The notes below the pieces were generated by a model that searched no databases, had not been told where the DNA came from, and saw only the letters and a list, made by a program, of their open reading frames with translations. Both the position numbers and the translations under genes were made by a program. DNA of 15,000 nucleotides from Pseudomonadota bacterium (GTDB lineage Bacteria > SAR324 > XYD2-FULL-50-16 > JAHJRI01): positions 1 to 15,000 of the forward strand of contig JAKSDL010000565.1 of NCBI GenBank assembly GCA_022360105.1, given 5' to 3'. Within the stretch, counting starts at the first letter, position 1. Every line of letters begins with the position of its first letter. Positions 6,246 through 13,241 of this stretch are shown one piece after another.

Positions 6246-7472
6246 TTAAGTGACAGTAATTTGCTTTTTTAATGAAACATCACTTTTTTTAAACTGAGCC
6301 AGAATTAATCTAGGACTAATCAACTCGCTCGCAAAAACTGAAAATACAACAATTGTTATTAATGAATCCGCAACAGGAGGATACAAAAACCTGAAATTCA
6401 GTATGATCGCGATCACCAAGCCACCTTCGGAGATCAATCCCAAACCCAGTTTCCAAGGTACTTTATAGAAAGGTTTATAAATGTGAGTTGCCGTATAAAC
6501 ACCAGCCACTTTGCCCAGAATGCGAGCCAGGAAATAAGCGGCTCCAATCAACAGGCTGATGTCTAACTTAAATCGCCACAATGCGCCTATGATCAAAAGT
6601 AATATAATATAAATCGACTTTTCTGCTTGAACGACAATTTGTATCGCTCTCACTCGATGTCTGCAAAAATTAGCAACAACCACACCGCATATCATGCCCG
6701 AGATCAGAGGAGAGAATGACAGTTGGTGGGACATGCCCCCACAAAAAAGAATTGTGCCCACTAAAAACATGGTAAATTCCTGGTTGGAAAATCGAGATCT
6801 ACCAAAAATGATTAACACAACACCTGGAAAAGCACCGATAACAATGGTGATTAAAAGCCATTGTAATGATTTTAGGATTCCGGCACTTTCAGTAGTTACC
6901 GTATTTGGAAAAAACACCAGTACCAAGCTAAAGAACAGCAGAGCAAAAATTCCATCCACACTGGATATATATCTCATCAAATCTAACAATCCTCTATTTT
7001 GAATACGATAATTCTGATTGACAATTGCAATAGCAGACTGAGCAGTACATGACGCTGTTGCACCTAAGGTAATTGAAGAGAGGAAAATGATTTCTTGAGG
7101 TAAATCCAGCAGGGCGGAAAGAATCGGGTAGATTGAGAATCCCACAACAATAAAAGTAATCGTTGATTGGATCGCCGTGATCGAAAAATAATACTTGGGC
7201 AAATTTTTCAGCAATCGGAATTCAAATTGTAATCCATATAAAAAACCTATCCAAGCCAATCCGAACAACAGAATTGAATCGAGCTCCACCAGAGTTTCAG
7301 TGTCCAGGATGCGAAAACCGAACTCTCCTAATAACATTCCAATAAAAATGTATTCTGTACCCGTAAACAGAATGTTCCTTAACCCCAACGGCAAGCGCCT
7401 ATTGAGAAAAGTCACCCTGGACCCGACCAGGGCAATCACGGCAATGATGATAATTGCTGCCAGAAATTTCAT
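6246..7472 (-). CDS. CPA-type cation/proton antiporter, membrane domain only
   Basis: An integral membrane protein of 408 residues with about eleven hydrophobic segments, of the sodium/proton exchanger fold (CPA2/Kef-like). Conserved regions include GATASCTAQSAIAIV (about 137-151) and SSVDGIFALLFF with D173 in the position of the ion-binding aspartate. It exchanges Na+ or K+ for protons across the inner membrane; the ion cannot be told from the sequence. It ends soon after the last membrane segment, without the C-terminal RCK/TrkA-N domain that gates Kef-type proteins. The two soluble regulators encoded downstream (EIIA and PII-like) may take that role in trans (inference). The ATG at 7472 opens a normal hydrophobic first helix. 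Only a weak AGAAG ribosome site precedes it. Confidence 0.85.
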   Translation of the reverse strand: MKFLAAIIIIAVIALVGSRVTFLNRRLPLGLRNILFTGTEYIFIGMLLGEFGFRILDTETLVELDSILLFGLAWIGFLYGLQFEFRLLKNLPKYYFSITAIQSTITFIVVGFSIYPILSALLDLPQEIIFLSSITLGATASCTAQSAIAIVNQNYRIQNRGLLDLMRYISSVDGIFALLFFSLVLVFFPNTVTTESAGILKSLQWLLITIVIGAFPGVVLIIFGRSRFSNQEFTMFLVGTILFCGGMSHQLSFSPLISGMICGVVVANFCRHRVRAIQIVVQAEKSIYIILLLIIGALWRFKLDISLLIGAAYFLARILGKVAGVYTATHIYKPFYKVPWKLGLGLISEGGLVIAIILNFRFLYPPVADSLITIVVFSVFASELISPRLILAQFKKSDVSLKKQITVT

Positions 7473-7804
7473 GCTTCTAAATCAACAATATTAGTTGTCT
7501 TGGTTTCCCAAATCAAAGGAGCAGGAAGAAGTTGTCCCAACCGGATGTGTCATAATATTAAGCAGTAATGGATGGTTTGTCTACGGTGCGAAAAATCGAT
7601 TTGATTAAAAAAAATCGATAATCGCTTGTATACGATCAAGATTTTTGGATCATACCGCTCCATTTTCAAGAATGGGAAATCGGCTTGAATCTCTTTTTTT
7701 GTGAGAAATATTCCACCAGGCTTCTATTCATAATTATTTGTTTTTACGTTTTATTTATACATTTTTTCTATCAAACACTATCTATAAGACGCATTGCTTG
7801 GAAA
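7473..7804. other. Intergenic region between divergent antiporter and HTH genes
   Basis: No gene is supported. The stretch is AT-rich with repeated AAAAATCGAT words around 7591-7620, one on each side of a TTTGATT spacer. No clear -35/-10 pair for the antiporter could be picked out. The region must carry its promoter on the minus strand. Confidence 0.35.
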
Positions 7805-7864
7805 TAAAAAAAAAATTTTTTCTTGCAAATTGATTGACTTTTCTCTAGCATATTCGAATATGTA
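7805..7864 (+). promoter_or_regulatory. Promoter of the HTH gene with A/T tract and operator palindrome
   Basis: An A10T6 tract (7806-7821) resembles an UP element and lies just upstream of a good -35, TTGACT (7834-7839). The -10 is weak (AATATG at spacing 17, or TATGTA at spacing 19) and coincides with the perfect 14-bp palindrome CATATTCGAATATG (7849-7862). Its core, ATTCGAAT with C and G at the ends, matches the palindrome at 389-402. A protein bound there would cover the -10, which suits repression, possibly autoregulation by the gene's own product (inference). Confidence 0.45.
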
Positions 7865-7869
7865 GAAAC

Positions 7870-7902
7870 GGATTACCAATGCTTTATATGTATTAGTAAT
7901 CC
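7870..7902. promoter_or_regulatory. Second inverted repeat before the HTH gene
   Basis: GGATTACCAAT (7870-7880) and ATTAGTAATCC (7892-7902) match as an inverted repeat at 10 of 11 positions around an 11-base spacer, ending 32 bases before the chosen start at 7935. It lies within the expected transcript start region, so it could be a second operator or an RNA hairpin in the leader. It differs in sequence from the ATTCGAAT palindrome next to it. Confidence 0.4.
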
Positions 7903-7934
7903 AAAAACTTATGAACATTTATCGAAAGGAAACG

Positions 7935-8138
7935 ATGTTATCACCTGAAGAGATAAAATCAAAATTGGTTCTTAAAAAAGTAACGCAAGCAAGATTGGCT
8001 GAGGAATGTGGTATTTCCCGTTCACAATTCTCAACCATTATCACCAAAACCCAGGTTGTGCTGCCAAAACTGGCGAAAATCCTGGGAGAAAATCCGTTTG
8101 AAATGACCCAGCCGAAAAGGGGGAGGAAAAAAAAGTAA
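7935..8138 (+). CDS. Small XRE/Cro-like HTH DNA-binding protein
   Basis: A 67-residue protein that is almost entirely one helix-turn-helix: TQARLAEECGISRSQFSTIITKTQVVLPKLAKILGENPFEM gives the four to five helices of the XRE/Cro fold, with recognition helix SRSQFSTII. The basic tail PKRGRKKK may contact DNA non-specifically. An ATG at 7911 in the same frame would add eight residues (MNIYRKET). ATG 7935 is preferred because GAAAGGAA lies a few bases upstream of it. There is no ligand or toxin-antitoxin partner domain, and no adjoining short gene that would suggest an addiction module. Its promoter holds two inverted repeats, as expected for an autoregulated repressor. Confidence 0.75.
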   Translation: MLSPEEIKSKLVLKKVTQARLAEECGISRSQFSTIITKTQVVLPKLAKILGENPFEMTQPKRGRKKK

Positions 8139-8148
8139 AATCTGAGTG

Positions 8149-8169
8149 ACCGGCTAGCATGAGGCCGGT
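8149..8169 (+). terminator. Weak hairpin after the HTH gene
   Basis: ACCGGC (8149-8154) pairs with GCCGGT (8164-8169), with one further T-G pair, 11 bases past the stop. The stem is GC-rich, but the tail is a C/T mix rather than a T-run, so it may be a weak or factor-assisted terminator. Confidence 0.35.
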
Positions 8170-8279
8170 GACTCCTCCTCTCTGAGCCTCCTTTATAATC
8201 ACAATCTTCTTCCTATATTAGCCCTTTTAATGGGGCTGTGTGCAAATCCCTCTGGCATTTCCAAACAGATGTTGACCTT

Positions 8280-8322
8280 TTGCAATTAACGACTGGTTTT
8301 TGGAAAGCCAAGATAATTGCAA
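8280..8322. repeat. Nested inverted repeat in the HTH/CutA intergenic region
   Basis: TTGCAATTA (8280-8288) and TAATTGCAA (8314-8322) form a perfect 9-bp inverted repeat. Inside it, TTGG-AAAG-CCAA makes a small tetraloop hairpin. The rest of 8170-8436 shows no gene. The element could be a leader structure or operator for the CutA-like gene 115 bases downstream. Confidence 0.35.
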
Positions 8323-8436
8323 TTCTGTAGAAAGAATTATTAAAAAATCTATCCCAGACAATTAAATTGATTTGTTTTTGCTATAAACTGGAATCCGGAA
8401 TTCAAAAATAAATTGGAACTTATTGATTTTTAAGCA

Positions 8437-8790
8437 ATGAAAAACAGACAAGCGTGCGATTCTCATGGCATCGGACCAACCCTAAAAACAGATTTTCTTC
8501 AGGTAACAGTGACGGTGGATAATCAGGCGGAAGCTGTTAAACTCATCTCAGATCTTTCTAAAAAACAGATCGTCGCTTGTGCCCAAGTCCAGGGCCCTGA
8601 ATCCAGCCTTGCAGATAATGCAGTCGATTGGAGATGCCGATTTAAAACTTCCACTTGGTTGTTTGACAAGGTTTGCAGAGAAATCCAAACAATTCAGGAT
8701 GGTAGAACATATACAATTAGCGACTCACCAATTGTCAAAGGAAGCGATCAATTTTTGAATTGGCTTCAAACACAGTTGGTTTCTTCTTAA
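8437..8790 (+). CDS. CutA-like protein (divergent)
   Basis: A soluble 117-residue protein of the CutA1 family (PII-like ferredoxin fold, usually a trimer), linked in other bacteria to divalent-metal tolerance, though its biochemical role is unsettled. It matches the family in order: beta strand FLQVTVTV, 'EAVKLISDLSKKQIVACAQVQGPESS' (usual 'A..lv..rLaACvni..v.S'), 'CRFKTSTWLFDKVCREIQ' (usual 'l.iKT....f..l...I') and C-terminal 'PIVKGSDQFLNWLQTQL'. The segment between the SS and the KT strand is shorter than usual, and the normal 'Y.W.g.v' is reduced to a single W, so this is a distant member. About 15 residues precede the fold. No strong Shine-Dalgarno is seen. It converges on the asparaginase gene, with 16 bases between stops. 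Confidence 0.72.
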   Translation: MKNRQACDSHGIGPTLKTDFLQVTVTVDNQAEAVKLISDLSKKQIVACAQVQGPESSLADNAVDWRCRFKTSTWLFDKVCREIQTIQDGRTYTISDSPIVKGSDQFLNWLQTQLVSS

Positions 8791-8806
8791 ACAAATCCTT
8801 AACAAT

Positions 8807-9742
8807 TTATTCTTGATACATGGCTGTGTGAATCTCAGAGCCGGCTTTTAACCAGGCCCTGTACATCCCTTCGGAATTGAACGGTAAACTGATTGCACCA
8901 CTTTTATCCACTGCAATCAAACCACCCATTCCCCCAACTTTTTGCAGCTTATCATGAACGACTATTTTGCCGGCTTGCTCCAGGTTTAAACCTTTGTATT
9001 CCATAAGCGCGGATACATCATAAGCGCTGACTGCCCTGATAAATCCTTCCCCGATTCCAGTGCATGACACTGCACAAGTCTGATTATTGGCGTAGTTCCC
9101 ACTTCCTATCAACGGTGTATCACCTACCCTGCCCGGCAGTTGATTGGTCATGCCACCGGTTGAGGTAGAAGCAGCCAGGTTGCCTGCTTTATCCAATGCT
9201 ACTGCTCCAACTGTACCAAATTTACCATCATCGTCTTCAGAATGATCCAGTTGGACTCGATCCTTTTTTTGGGCATTTTTTAATTGCTGAAATCGATGAT
9301 CCGTGTAAAAGTAGTTGTCTTTCTCAAATTCAAGACTATGATCCCTGGAAAAGGCTTCGGCATCTACGCCGGACAACAGGACATGTGTGCTTCGTTCCAG
9401 CAACACTTTTGCAGCCAGAACCGGGTTTTTAATATTGCGGACACAGGTCACAGCGCCAGCAGCAAGTGTGCGACCGCACATCACAGACGCATCCATTTCA
9501 ATAAAACCCGAACTGTTAAAGACCGATCCTTTACCTGCGTTAAACAAAGGGGAATCTTCCATTTCAACAACTGCGGCACAAGTGGCATCAATGGCAGAAC
9601 CGCCGTTTTCTAAAATGTTCCTTCCACTAACTATTGCGGTTTCAAGGCATCTCTGCAGCTCGGCTTTTCGTTCTTTCGTTATTTCACTCTGACGAATAGT
9701 GCCGGCTCCTCCATGGATGGCTATAGAAAACGTACCCTTCAT
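8807..9742 (-). CDS. iaaA: Isoaspartyl peptidase / plant-type L-asparaginase
   Basis: An N-terminal-nucleophile hydrolase of 311 residues that cleaves isoaspartyl dipeptides and L-asparagine. It is made as a precursor that cuts itself between G176 and T177 in DGKFGTVGAVALD, leaving T177 as the catalytic nucleophile. The N-terminal IAIHGGAGTI, the middle DSPLFNAGKGSVF and the post-cleavage STSTGGMTNQLPGRVGDTPLIGSGNYA with substrate-binding GRVGD and GTG/GEGFIR elements are all present, so the enzyme should be active. The linker rich in K/D before the cut is typical. Near-perfect Shine-Dalgarno AAGGAGGTG just before the ATG fixes the start. It belongs to protein-damage recycling and asparagine breakdown, and has its own transcription unit. 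Confidence 0.92.
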   Translation of the reverse strand: MKGTFSIAIHGGAGTIRQSEITKERKAELQRCLETAIVSGRNILENGGSAIDATCAAVVEMEDSPLFNAGKGSVFNSSGFIEMDASVMCGRTLAAGAVTCVRNIKNPVLAAKVLLERSTHVLLSGVDAEAFSRDHSLEFEKDNYFYTDHRFQQLKNAQKKDRVQLDHSEDDDGKFGTVGAVALDKAGNLAASTSTGGMTNQLPGRVGDTPLIGSGNYANNQTCAVSCTGIGEGFIRAVSAYDVSALMEYKGLNLEQAGKIVVHDKLQKVGGMGGLIAVDKSGAISLPFNSEGMYRAWLKAGSEIHTAMYQE

Positions 9743-10043
9743 AACACCTCCTTACAATATGCATAGATTCAAATCATACCTGCCTGTCTTTTTAAGATTG
9801 CTGTGAGTTCCCGTCAGTTGTCAATCAACCTTTTTGCATGTCTGCCAATAAAGACAAAAATTTAACTTTGTGAGCAGCACACAATCAATTCTGACAAAGC
9901 GACTTTCGATTTACGTTGTTCACTGCTTACTTCTGAGCAATCAGTTGTATCAAAAAAAGCAGCGTGATAAAGTAATCCTCAGTGATAGTAAAATAAATTT
10001 TATCTTTTGATGTAACGTATTATAACAATCCAGAGAGGATAAT
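9743..10043. other. Divergent intergenic region, asparaginase / ferritin-like
   Basis: No gene is seen. The minus-strand half must carry the asparaginase promoter, but no good -10 was found. The plus-strand half ends in an AT-rich stretch with the imperfect palindrome GATAGTAAAATAAATTTTATC (9984-10004) and TATAAC (10021-10026) just before the ferritin-like gene. The inner TAAAATAAATTTTA is a perfect 14-base palindrome. This could be an iron- or peroxide-regulator site for that gene, though it does not match the Fur consensus well. Confidence 0.35.
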
Positions 10044-10556
10044 ATGGATAAAATGAAAGCGATTGAGATTGCACTCCAAAATGAATTGAGAGAGAGAGAT
10101 TTCTATCTCAAACAGGCAGACAAAACACAAAACCCTGTTGGCAAAAAAATGTTTGCTGCCATCGCCGAAGATGAAAATGAGCACTATGAACAGTTGAAAG
10201 CCATTCACCAGAAACTGGAAGCCAACGGAACCTGGCCAGAAGAGGTTTCAGCAGTCATTCAGGACACTGATGTGAGAGAAGTCCTTCAAGATTTGCCCAA
10301 ACTTGCGGATAAAAACACTGAAACATCCTCAGATGACAGAGAAGCAATCAAAATTGCAATCGATTTTGAAAAAAATGCATACAAATTCTACATTGAACTC
10401 CAAGAAAAAGCTGTTGATGCCCAGGAAAAAAGCTTTTTTGAGCATCTGGCCAAAATCGAATGGGACCATGTTAAATCACTGGAAGATACGCTTCTGTTTT
10501 TTGAAGATCCCGCTACATGGTACGAACAAAAGGAAAAATCGCAACTGGATGGATAG
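10044..10556 (+). CDS. Rubrerythrin-like ferritin-family diiron protein
   Basis: A 170-residue four-helix-bundle protein with two related halves, each carrying the diiron pattern 'E...FY' then 'ExxH': E14 with E44/H47 in the first half, and E109 with E139/H142 in the second. These are the expected metal ligands, all present. There is no C-terminal rubredoxin domain, so it is the short 'erythrin' type rather than full rubrerythrin. In anaerobes such proteins remove peroxide or hold iron (family knowledge; the exact reaction here is not shown). About 50 residues link the halves. GAGAGGAT (10033-10040) before the ATG supports the start. A second ATG three codons in is less well spaced. A strong hairpin follows about 70 bases after the stop. 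Confidence 0.87.
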   Translation: MDKMKAIEIALQNELRERDFYLKQADKTQNPVGKKMFAAIAEDENEHYEQLKAIHQKLEANGTWPEEVSAVIQDTDVREVLQDLPKLADKNTETSSDDREAIKIAIDFEKNAYKFYIELQEKAVDAQEKSFFEHLAKIEWDHVKSLEDTLLFFEDPATWYEQKEKSQLDG

Positions 10557-10625
10557 CAGGAACAATTGGCAGCAGTACTGTTGGTACTGTGTATAAGAAA
10601 AGGCTAGAGTTTCAACTAATGTATA

Positions 10626-10671
10626 TGAAGAATATTACCGATTACGGGGGTAAAGACGGTAATATTCTTCA
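10626..10671 (+). terminator. Long perfect hairpin after the ferritin-like gene
   Basis: TGAAGAATATTACCG (10626-10640) pairs perfectly with CGGTAATATTCTTCA (10657-10671), a 15-bp stem. Inside, TTAC-GGGG-GTAA adds a 4-bp stem with a G tetraloop. It lies 70 bases past the ferritin-like stop and is followed by CTTTTG. It is the probable terminator, though the stem is longer and less GC-rich than usual and the T-run is short, so a dispersed repeat is possible. Confidence 0.5.
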
Positions 10672-10781
10672 CTTTTGCCAGCAATTCATTACCGCTTTGC
10701 AAAACTAATCAAGCAGCTATTTTACAATTTGTCAAAGAAAAACATTGACCTATAACAAACCACCTGAAATTAAAACACTTT

Positions 10782-11060
10782 TCAAACCAAGCCGATTGTA
10801 ACGGGCGTTGCACCAAATTCTTCACTAGTAATATATACTGTCTCCGTTCTCGTGTTCTTATATTTTTTTCCGGGTCTTTGTTCAACAATCCTTCTTGTTT
10901 TTTGCCATTGATGCCTCACAACCATTGGCTTCACATAAAAGTCTTTGAAACATTTATCTCTGAACGTCATGGAGTCAACATGACCGTCACATATAAGTTG
11001 TGATGGATCACCTTTTTGGTCCAAATATTCATAAATTACAAATTGTTCGGCACTATTCAT
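10782..11060 (-). CDS. Hypothetical protein, 92 residues
   Basis: Not recognised. The gene is well supported as real: GGAGTA lies 7 bases before the ATG at 11060, and a good promoter lies about 110 bases upstream. The product is soluble, with no signal peptide or membrane segment. It is basic in its middle and C-terminal part (MVVRHQWQKTRRIVEQRPGKKYKNTRTETVYI) and has two cysteines, at about 24 and 37, too far apart for a simple zinc knuckle. The alternation of charged and beta-prone residues suggests a small beta-rich fold, possibly nucleic-acid binding (inference from charge only). It is transcribed alone toward the ferritin-like gene. Confidence 0.6.
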   Translation of the reverse strand: MNSAEQFVIYEYLDQKGDPSQLICDGHVDSMTFRDKCFKDFYVKPMVVRHQWQKTRRIVEQRPGKKYKNTRTETVYITSEEFGATPVTIGLV

Positions 11061-11179
11061 TGTCTACTCCAAAAAAAAGAGGGTGAAATGGAGCTAAAAT
11101 TCTTCTATTCAATACTCCACTTGACTCCCAGTCATTTTTATGTGTGAACAAAATTACATTTATAAGTGAACATAAATAC

Positions 11180-11208
11180 ACTTTATTCACTCTTTCCTTT
11201 CCTGTCAA
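11180..11208 (-). promoter_or_regulatory. Sigma70-type promoter of the 92-residue protein gene
   Basis: On the minus strand a perfect TTGACA (11208-11203) and TAAAGT (11185-11180, 4 of 6) are separated by exactly 17 bases. The leader would be roughly 110 bases. Copies of GTGAACA near 11146-11172 lie just downstream of the -10. Confidence 0.5.
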
Positions 11209-11489
11209 CTTAAATTCTCCGTCCTTGAATTTTAAAATTAATCCTATTATATCAATTTATTACCTCATATTAGGTTTTGCGGGTTATGGAATATCAGCAT
11301 GATAAGATTTGAGGGAGTGTTCACTTTCACAAAGTGTTCAAATGAACAAAAATTCAGATCACTTCGAATTACAGGTGAAGGTCGGGCGTTGGGTCGCGGC
11401 TGGTATCAGCGCAGTCGGATCCCCGGCAGGTCTGTTCTTACCGATAGGAAGCTCACATCTAAGGCGAGGGAGGACAAATAAGTCTTATT
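11209..11489. other. Intergenic stretch with a GC-rich island
   Basis: Between the 92-residue protein gene and the aminotransferase stop. Bases 11371-11430 are about 68% GC (41 of 60), set in AT-rich flanks, and can form GCGgCTG-GTAT-CAGCGC (hairpin with a bulged G, 11395-11412). Upstream, CACTTT-CAC-AAAGTG makes another small hairpin. Two plus-strand frames are open across the island (from 11299 and 11309), but neither has a ribosome site nor resembles a known protein. A structured RNA or a dispersed intergenic repeat is possible. Confidence 0.35.
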
Positions 11490-12632
11490 TTATATCGTTT
11501 TTAAGATTTCTCCGGCACTACGAAGTGTTTCGTCATTCTTGGCAAAACAAAATCGCAATACTTTGTGATCGGTTTTTTGATGGTAAAAAACCGAAGGTGG
11601 AATGGACGCAATACCTTTTTCTATGGTCAACCATTTAGCAAAATCCAAATCCTTATCTTTCGATATCTCAGAGTAGTCCAACATTTGAAAATAGGTACCT
11701 GAACATCGCAGAGGCTTAAAACGCGATCCTTTGATCGAATCCAAAAAGGTATCTCTTTTCCTTTGGTAAAACTCTGATAAATTTAAATATCTCTTATCTT
11801 GGTCCAAAAACTCCGCATATGCATGCTGGATGGGTGTATTGCAGGCAAATGTCAAATATTGATGGATGCGGCGAAATTCTTTTGTTAACGCCGCGGGGGC
11901 AATACAATATCCGGTTTTCCACCCAGTGGCATGAAATGTCTTTCCAAAGGAGCTTATCACAAAACTCCTTGCCGACAATGAAGGATAACGAAGCATGCTT
12001 TCATGTCGTAAACCATCAAAAACAATATGTTCGTAGACTTCATCGCTTACAATAACAATCCCGGTATTTTCAACTAAATCAGATAGCACTTCCATATCTG
12101 CTGATCGGAGGATCGCACCCGAAGGATTATGGGGAGAATTGAATACTATCATCTTTGTTTTTTCAGATAATAATGACTTAACCTGATTCCAATCGATATC
12201 ATAGCCTGGATATTGCAATTGGCAAAATACCGGTTTACCCCCACTCAGTCTAATCGCAGGTTCGTAAGAATCATAAGCCGGTTCGAAAAGCAATACCTCA
12301 TCTCCAGGTTTGATAATAGCAGTGAACGCAGCAAACAATGCTTCTGTGGCGCCCATTGTTACAGTTATTTCCGTGTCCGGATTTGCTTTGTGACCATACA
12401 CCGCTTCGGTTTTTTCAGATATTTTTTCCCTCAACGAATCCACACCCTGCATCGGGGCATATTGGTTTTTTGCCTTCTTCATGTATTTACCGACTAATGA
12501 AACCAATTCCGAATCCACATCAAATTCCGGAAAACCCTGGGAAAGATTGATAGCATTGTTATCCATGGCTAGCTTTGACATCACGGTAAATATTGTAACT
12601 CCGACATCCGGAAGTTTTGAAATTATTTTCAT
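11490..12632 (-). CDS. PLP-dependent aminotransferase, class I/II (methionine/aromatic type)
   Basis: A cytoplasmic fold-type I aminotransferase of 380 residues, full length. The PLP lysine is K231 in SSFGKTFHATGWKTGY. N169 (NSPHNPSG), D197 and Y200 (SDEVYEH) and the terminal arginine region (LRFCFAK) are the other cofactor and substrate contacts. 'INLSQGFPEFDVDSELV' near the start and 'QYAPMQGVDSLREKI' resemble the YbdL/kynurenine aminotransferase-like subgroup, which in E. coli prefers methionine with keto acids. That makes methionine salvage or aromatic amino-acid transamination likely, but substrate is not settled by sequence. The ATG at 12632 has only a weak AGGT ribosome site. A possible -10 (TATACT) lies at 12689-12684. 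It is divergent from the VOC gene. Confidence 0.9.
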   Translation of the reverse strand: MKIISKLPDVGVTIFTVMSKLAMDNNAINLSQGFPEFDVDSELVSLVGKYMKKAKNQYAPMQGVDSLREKISEKTEAVYGHKANPDTEITVTMGATEALFAAFTAIIKPGDEVLLFEPAYDSYEPAIRLSGGKPVFCQLQYPGYDIDWNQVKSLLSEKTKMIVFNSPHNPSGAILRSADMEVLSDLVENTGIVIVSDEVYEHIVFDGLRHESMLRYPSLSARSFVISSFGKTFHATGWKTGYCIAPAALTKEFRRIHQYLTFACNTPIQHAYAEFLDQDKRYLNLSEFYQRKRDTFLDSIKGSRFKPLRCSGTYFQMLDYSEISKDKDLDFAKWLTIEKGIASIPPSVFYHQKTDHKVLRFCFAKNDETLRSAGEILKTI

Positions 12633-12685
12633 TGCAAAATGACCTGATCAAGTAAATTAATGTAAGGGCTTTTTTCCGCCCATAG

Positions 12686-12701
12686 TATATCAAATGATAT
12701 A
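12686..12701. promoter_or_regulatory. Short palindrome upstream of the aminotransferase gene
   Basis: TATATCA (12686-12692) and TGATATA (12695-12701) are a perfect 7-bp inverted repeat with a two-base centre, overlapping a minus-strand -10-like TATACT (12689-12684). The position suits an operator on the aminotransferase promoter. Being AT-only at its ends, it may be chance. Confidence 0.25.
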
Positions 12702-12858
12702 GGTGTACAACTAGCTCTGACCTTGGTGCATCAGGCTGTCATGTGAATATTTGGTTTGGTTTCATTTTAGAGTACCTGATGTTAAAATATGCCAAGCGTG
12801 AGAAGAGGACTTTCATATTCTCTTTTATTTTATCAGAAATTAATATCAATGAGGAATT

Positions 12859-13233
12859 ATGGCGCGGATAATAGGGCTTGGCGGAGTATTTTTCAAAAGT
12901 AAAAATCCCGAATTTCTGGCTAAATGGTATCAAGAGCATCTGGGATTCAAGATTAGTGATTTCTGTGGCTCAACCTTTGAAACGGACAAATCCATTCCCT
13001 ACACTGTATGGGGACCATTCAGAGAAGACACAAGTTATTTTGATCCTTCTCGCAAAGAATTTATGATTAATCTGGTAGTTGATGATGTTGCAGGTGTCTT
13101 GGAAAAAGCGGAAAAAGGAGGAGCAACCATTGAAGGAGAAATTCAAAAAGAAGCCTATGGGGAATTTGGTTGGTTTATAGATCCGGAAGGGAACAAGATA
13201 GAATTGTGGAACCCTGAATCCAGACAAGATTAA
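12859..13233 (+). CDS. VOC-family (glyoxalase/bleomycin-resistance fold) protein
   Basis: A 124-residue single-domain VOC protein with two beta-alpha-beta-beta-beta modules: 'GLGGVFFKSKNPEFLAKWYQEHLGF' opens module one and 'FMINLVVDDVAGVLEKAEKGGATI' opens module two, closing with 'FGWFIDPEGNKIELWNP'. The final E in KIELW is the usual metal ligand of the family. At the usual first-ligand site (start of module one) the protein has Gly rather than His, so it is not a standard glyoxalase I and may be non-catalytic or use another arrangement. GAGGAA six bases before the ATG fixes the start. Substrate unknown. It is transcribed in the same direction as the regulator genes downstream, but those have their own promoters. 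Confidence 0.87.
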   Translation: MARIIGLGGVFFKSKNPEFLAKWYQEHLGFKISDFCGSTFETDKSIPYTVWGPFREDTSYFDPSRKEFMINLVVDDVAGVLEKAEKGGATIEGEIQKEAYGEFGWFIDPEGNKIELWNPESRQD

Positions 13234-13241
13234 TTGAGTAC

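Noticed and set aside
6056..6253. Plus-strand 65-codon frame between the antiporter and EIIA genes
   Set aside because: No ribosome site, no family resemblance, and it lies antisense in the leader of the EIIA gene within a minus-strand operon.
10573..10589. CAGTAC/GTACTG inverted repeat after the ferritin-like gene
   Set aside because: Short stem without T-run; the much stronger hairpin at 10626-10671 explains termination better.
11371..11480. Signal recognition particle RNA or selC in the GC-rich island
   Set aside because: The conserved SRP loop motifs and the long acceptor/extra arm of tRNA-Sec could not be found.
11299..11638. Plus-strand frames from 11299 and 11309
   Set aside because: They overlap each other in different frames, one runs antisense into the aminotransferase gene, and neither has a ribosome site or recognisable domain.
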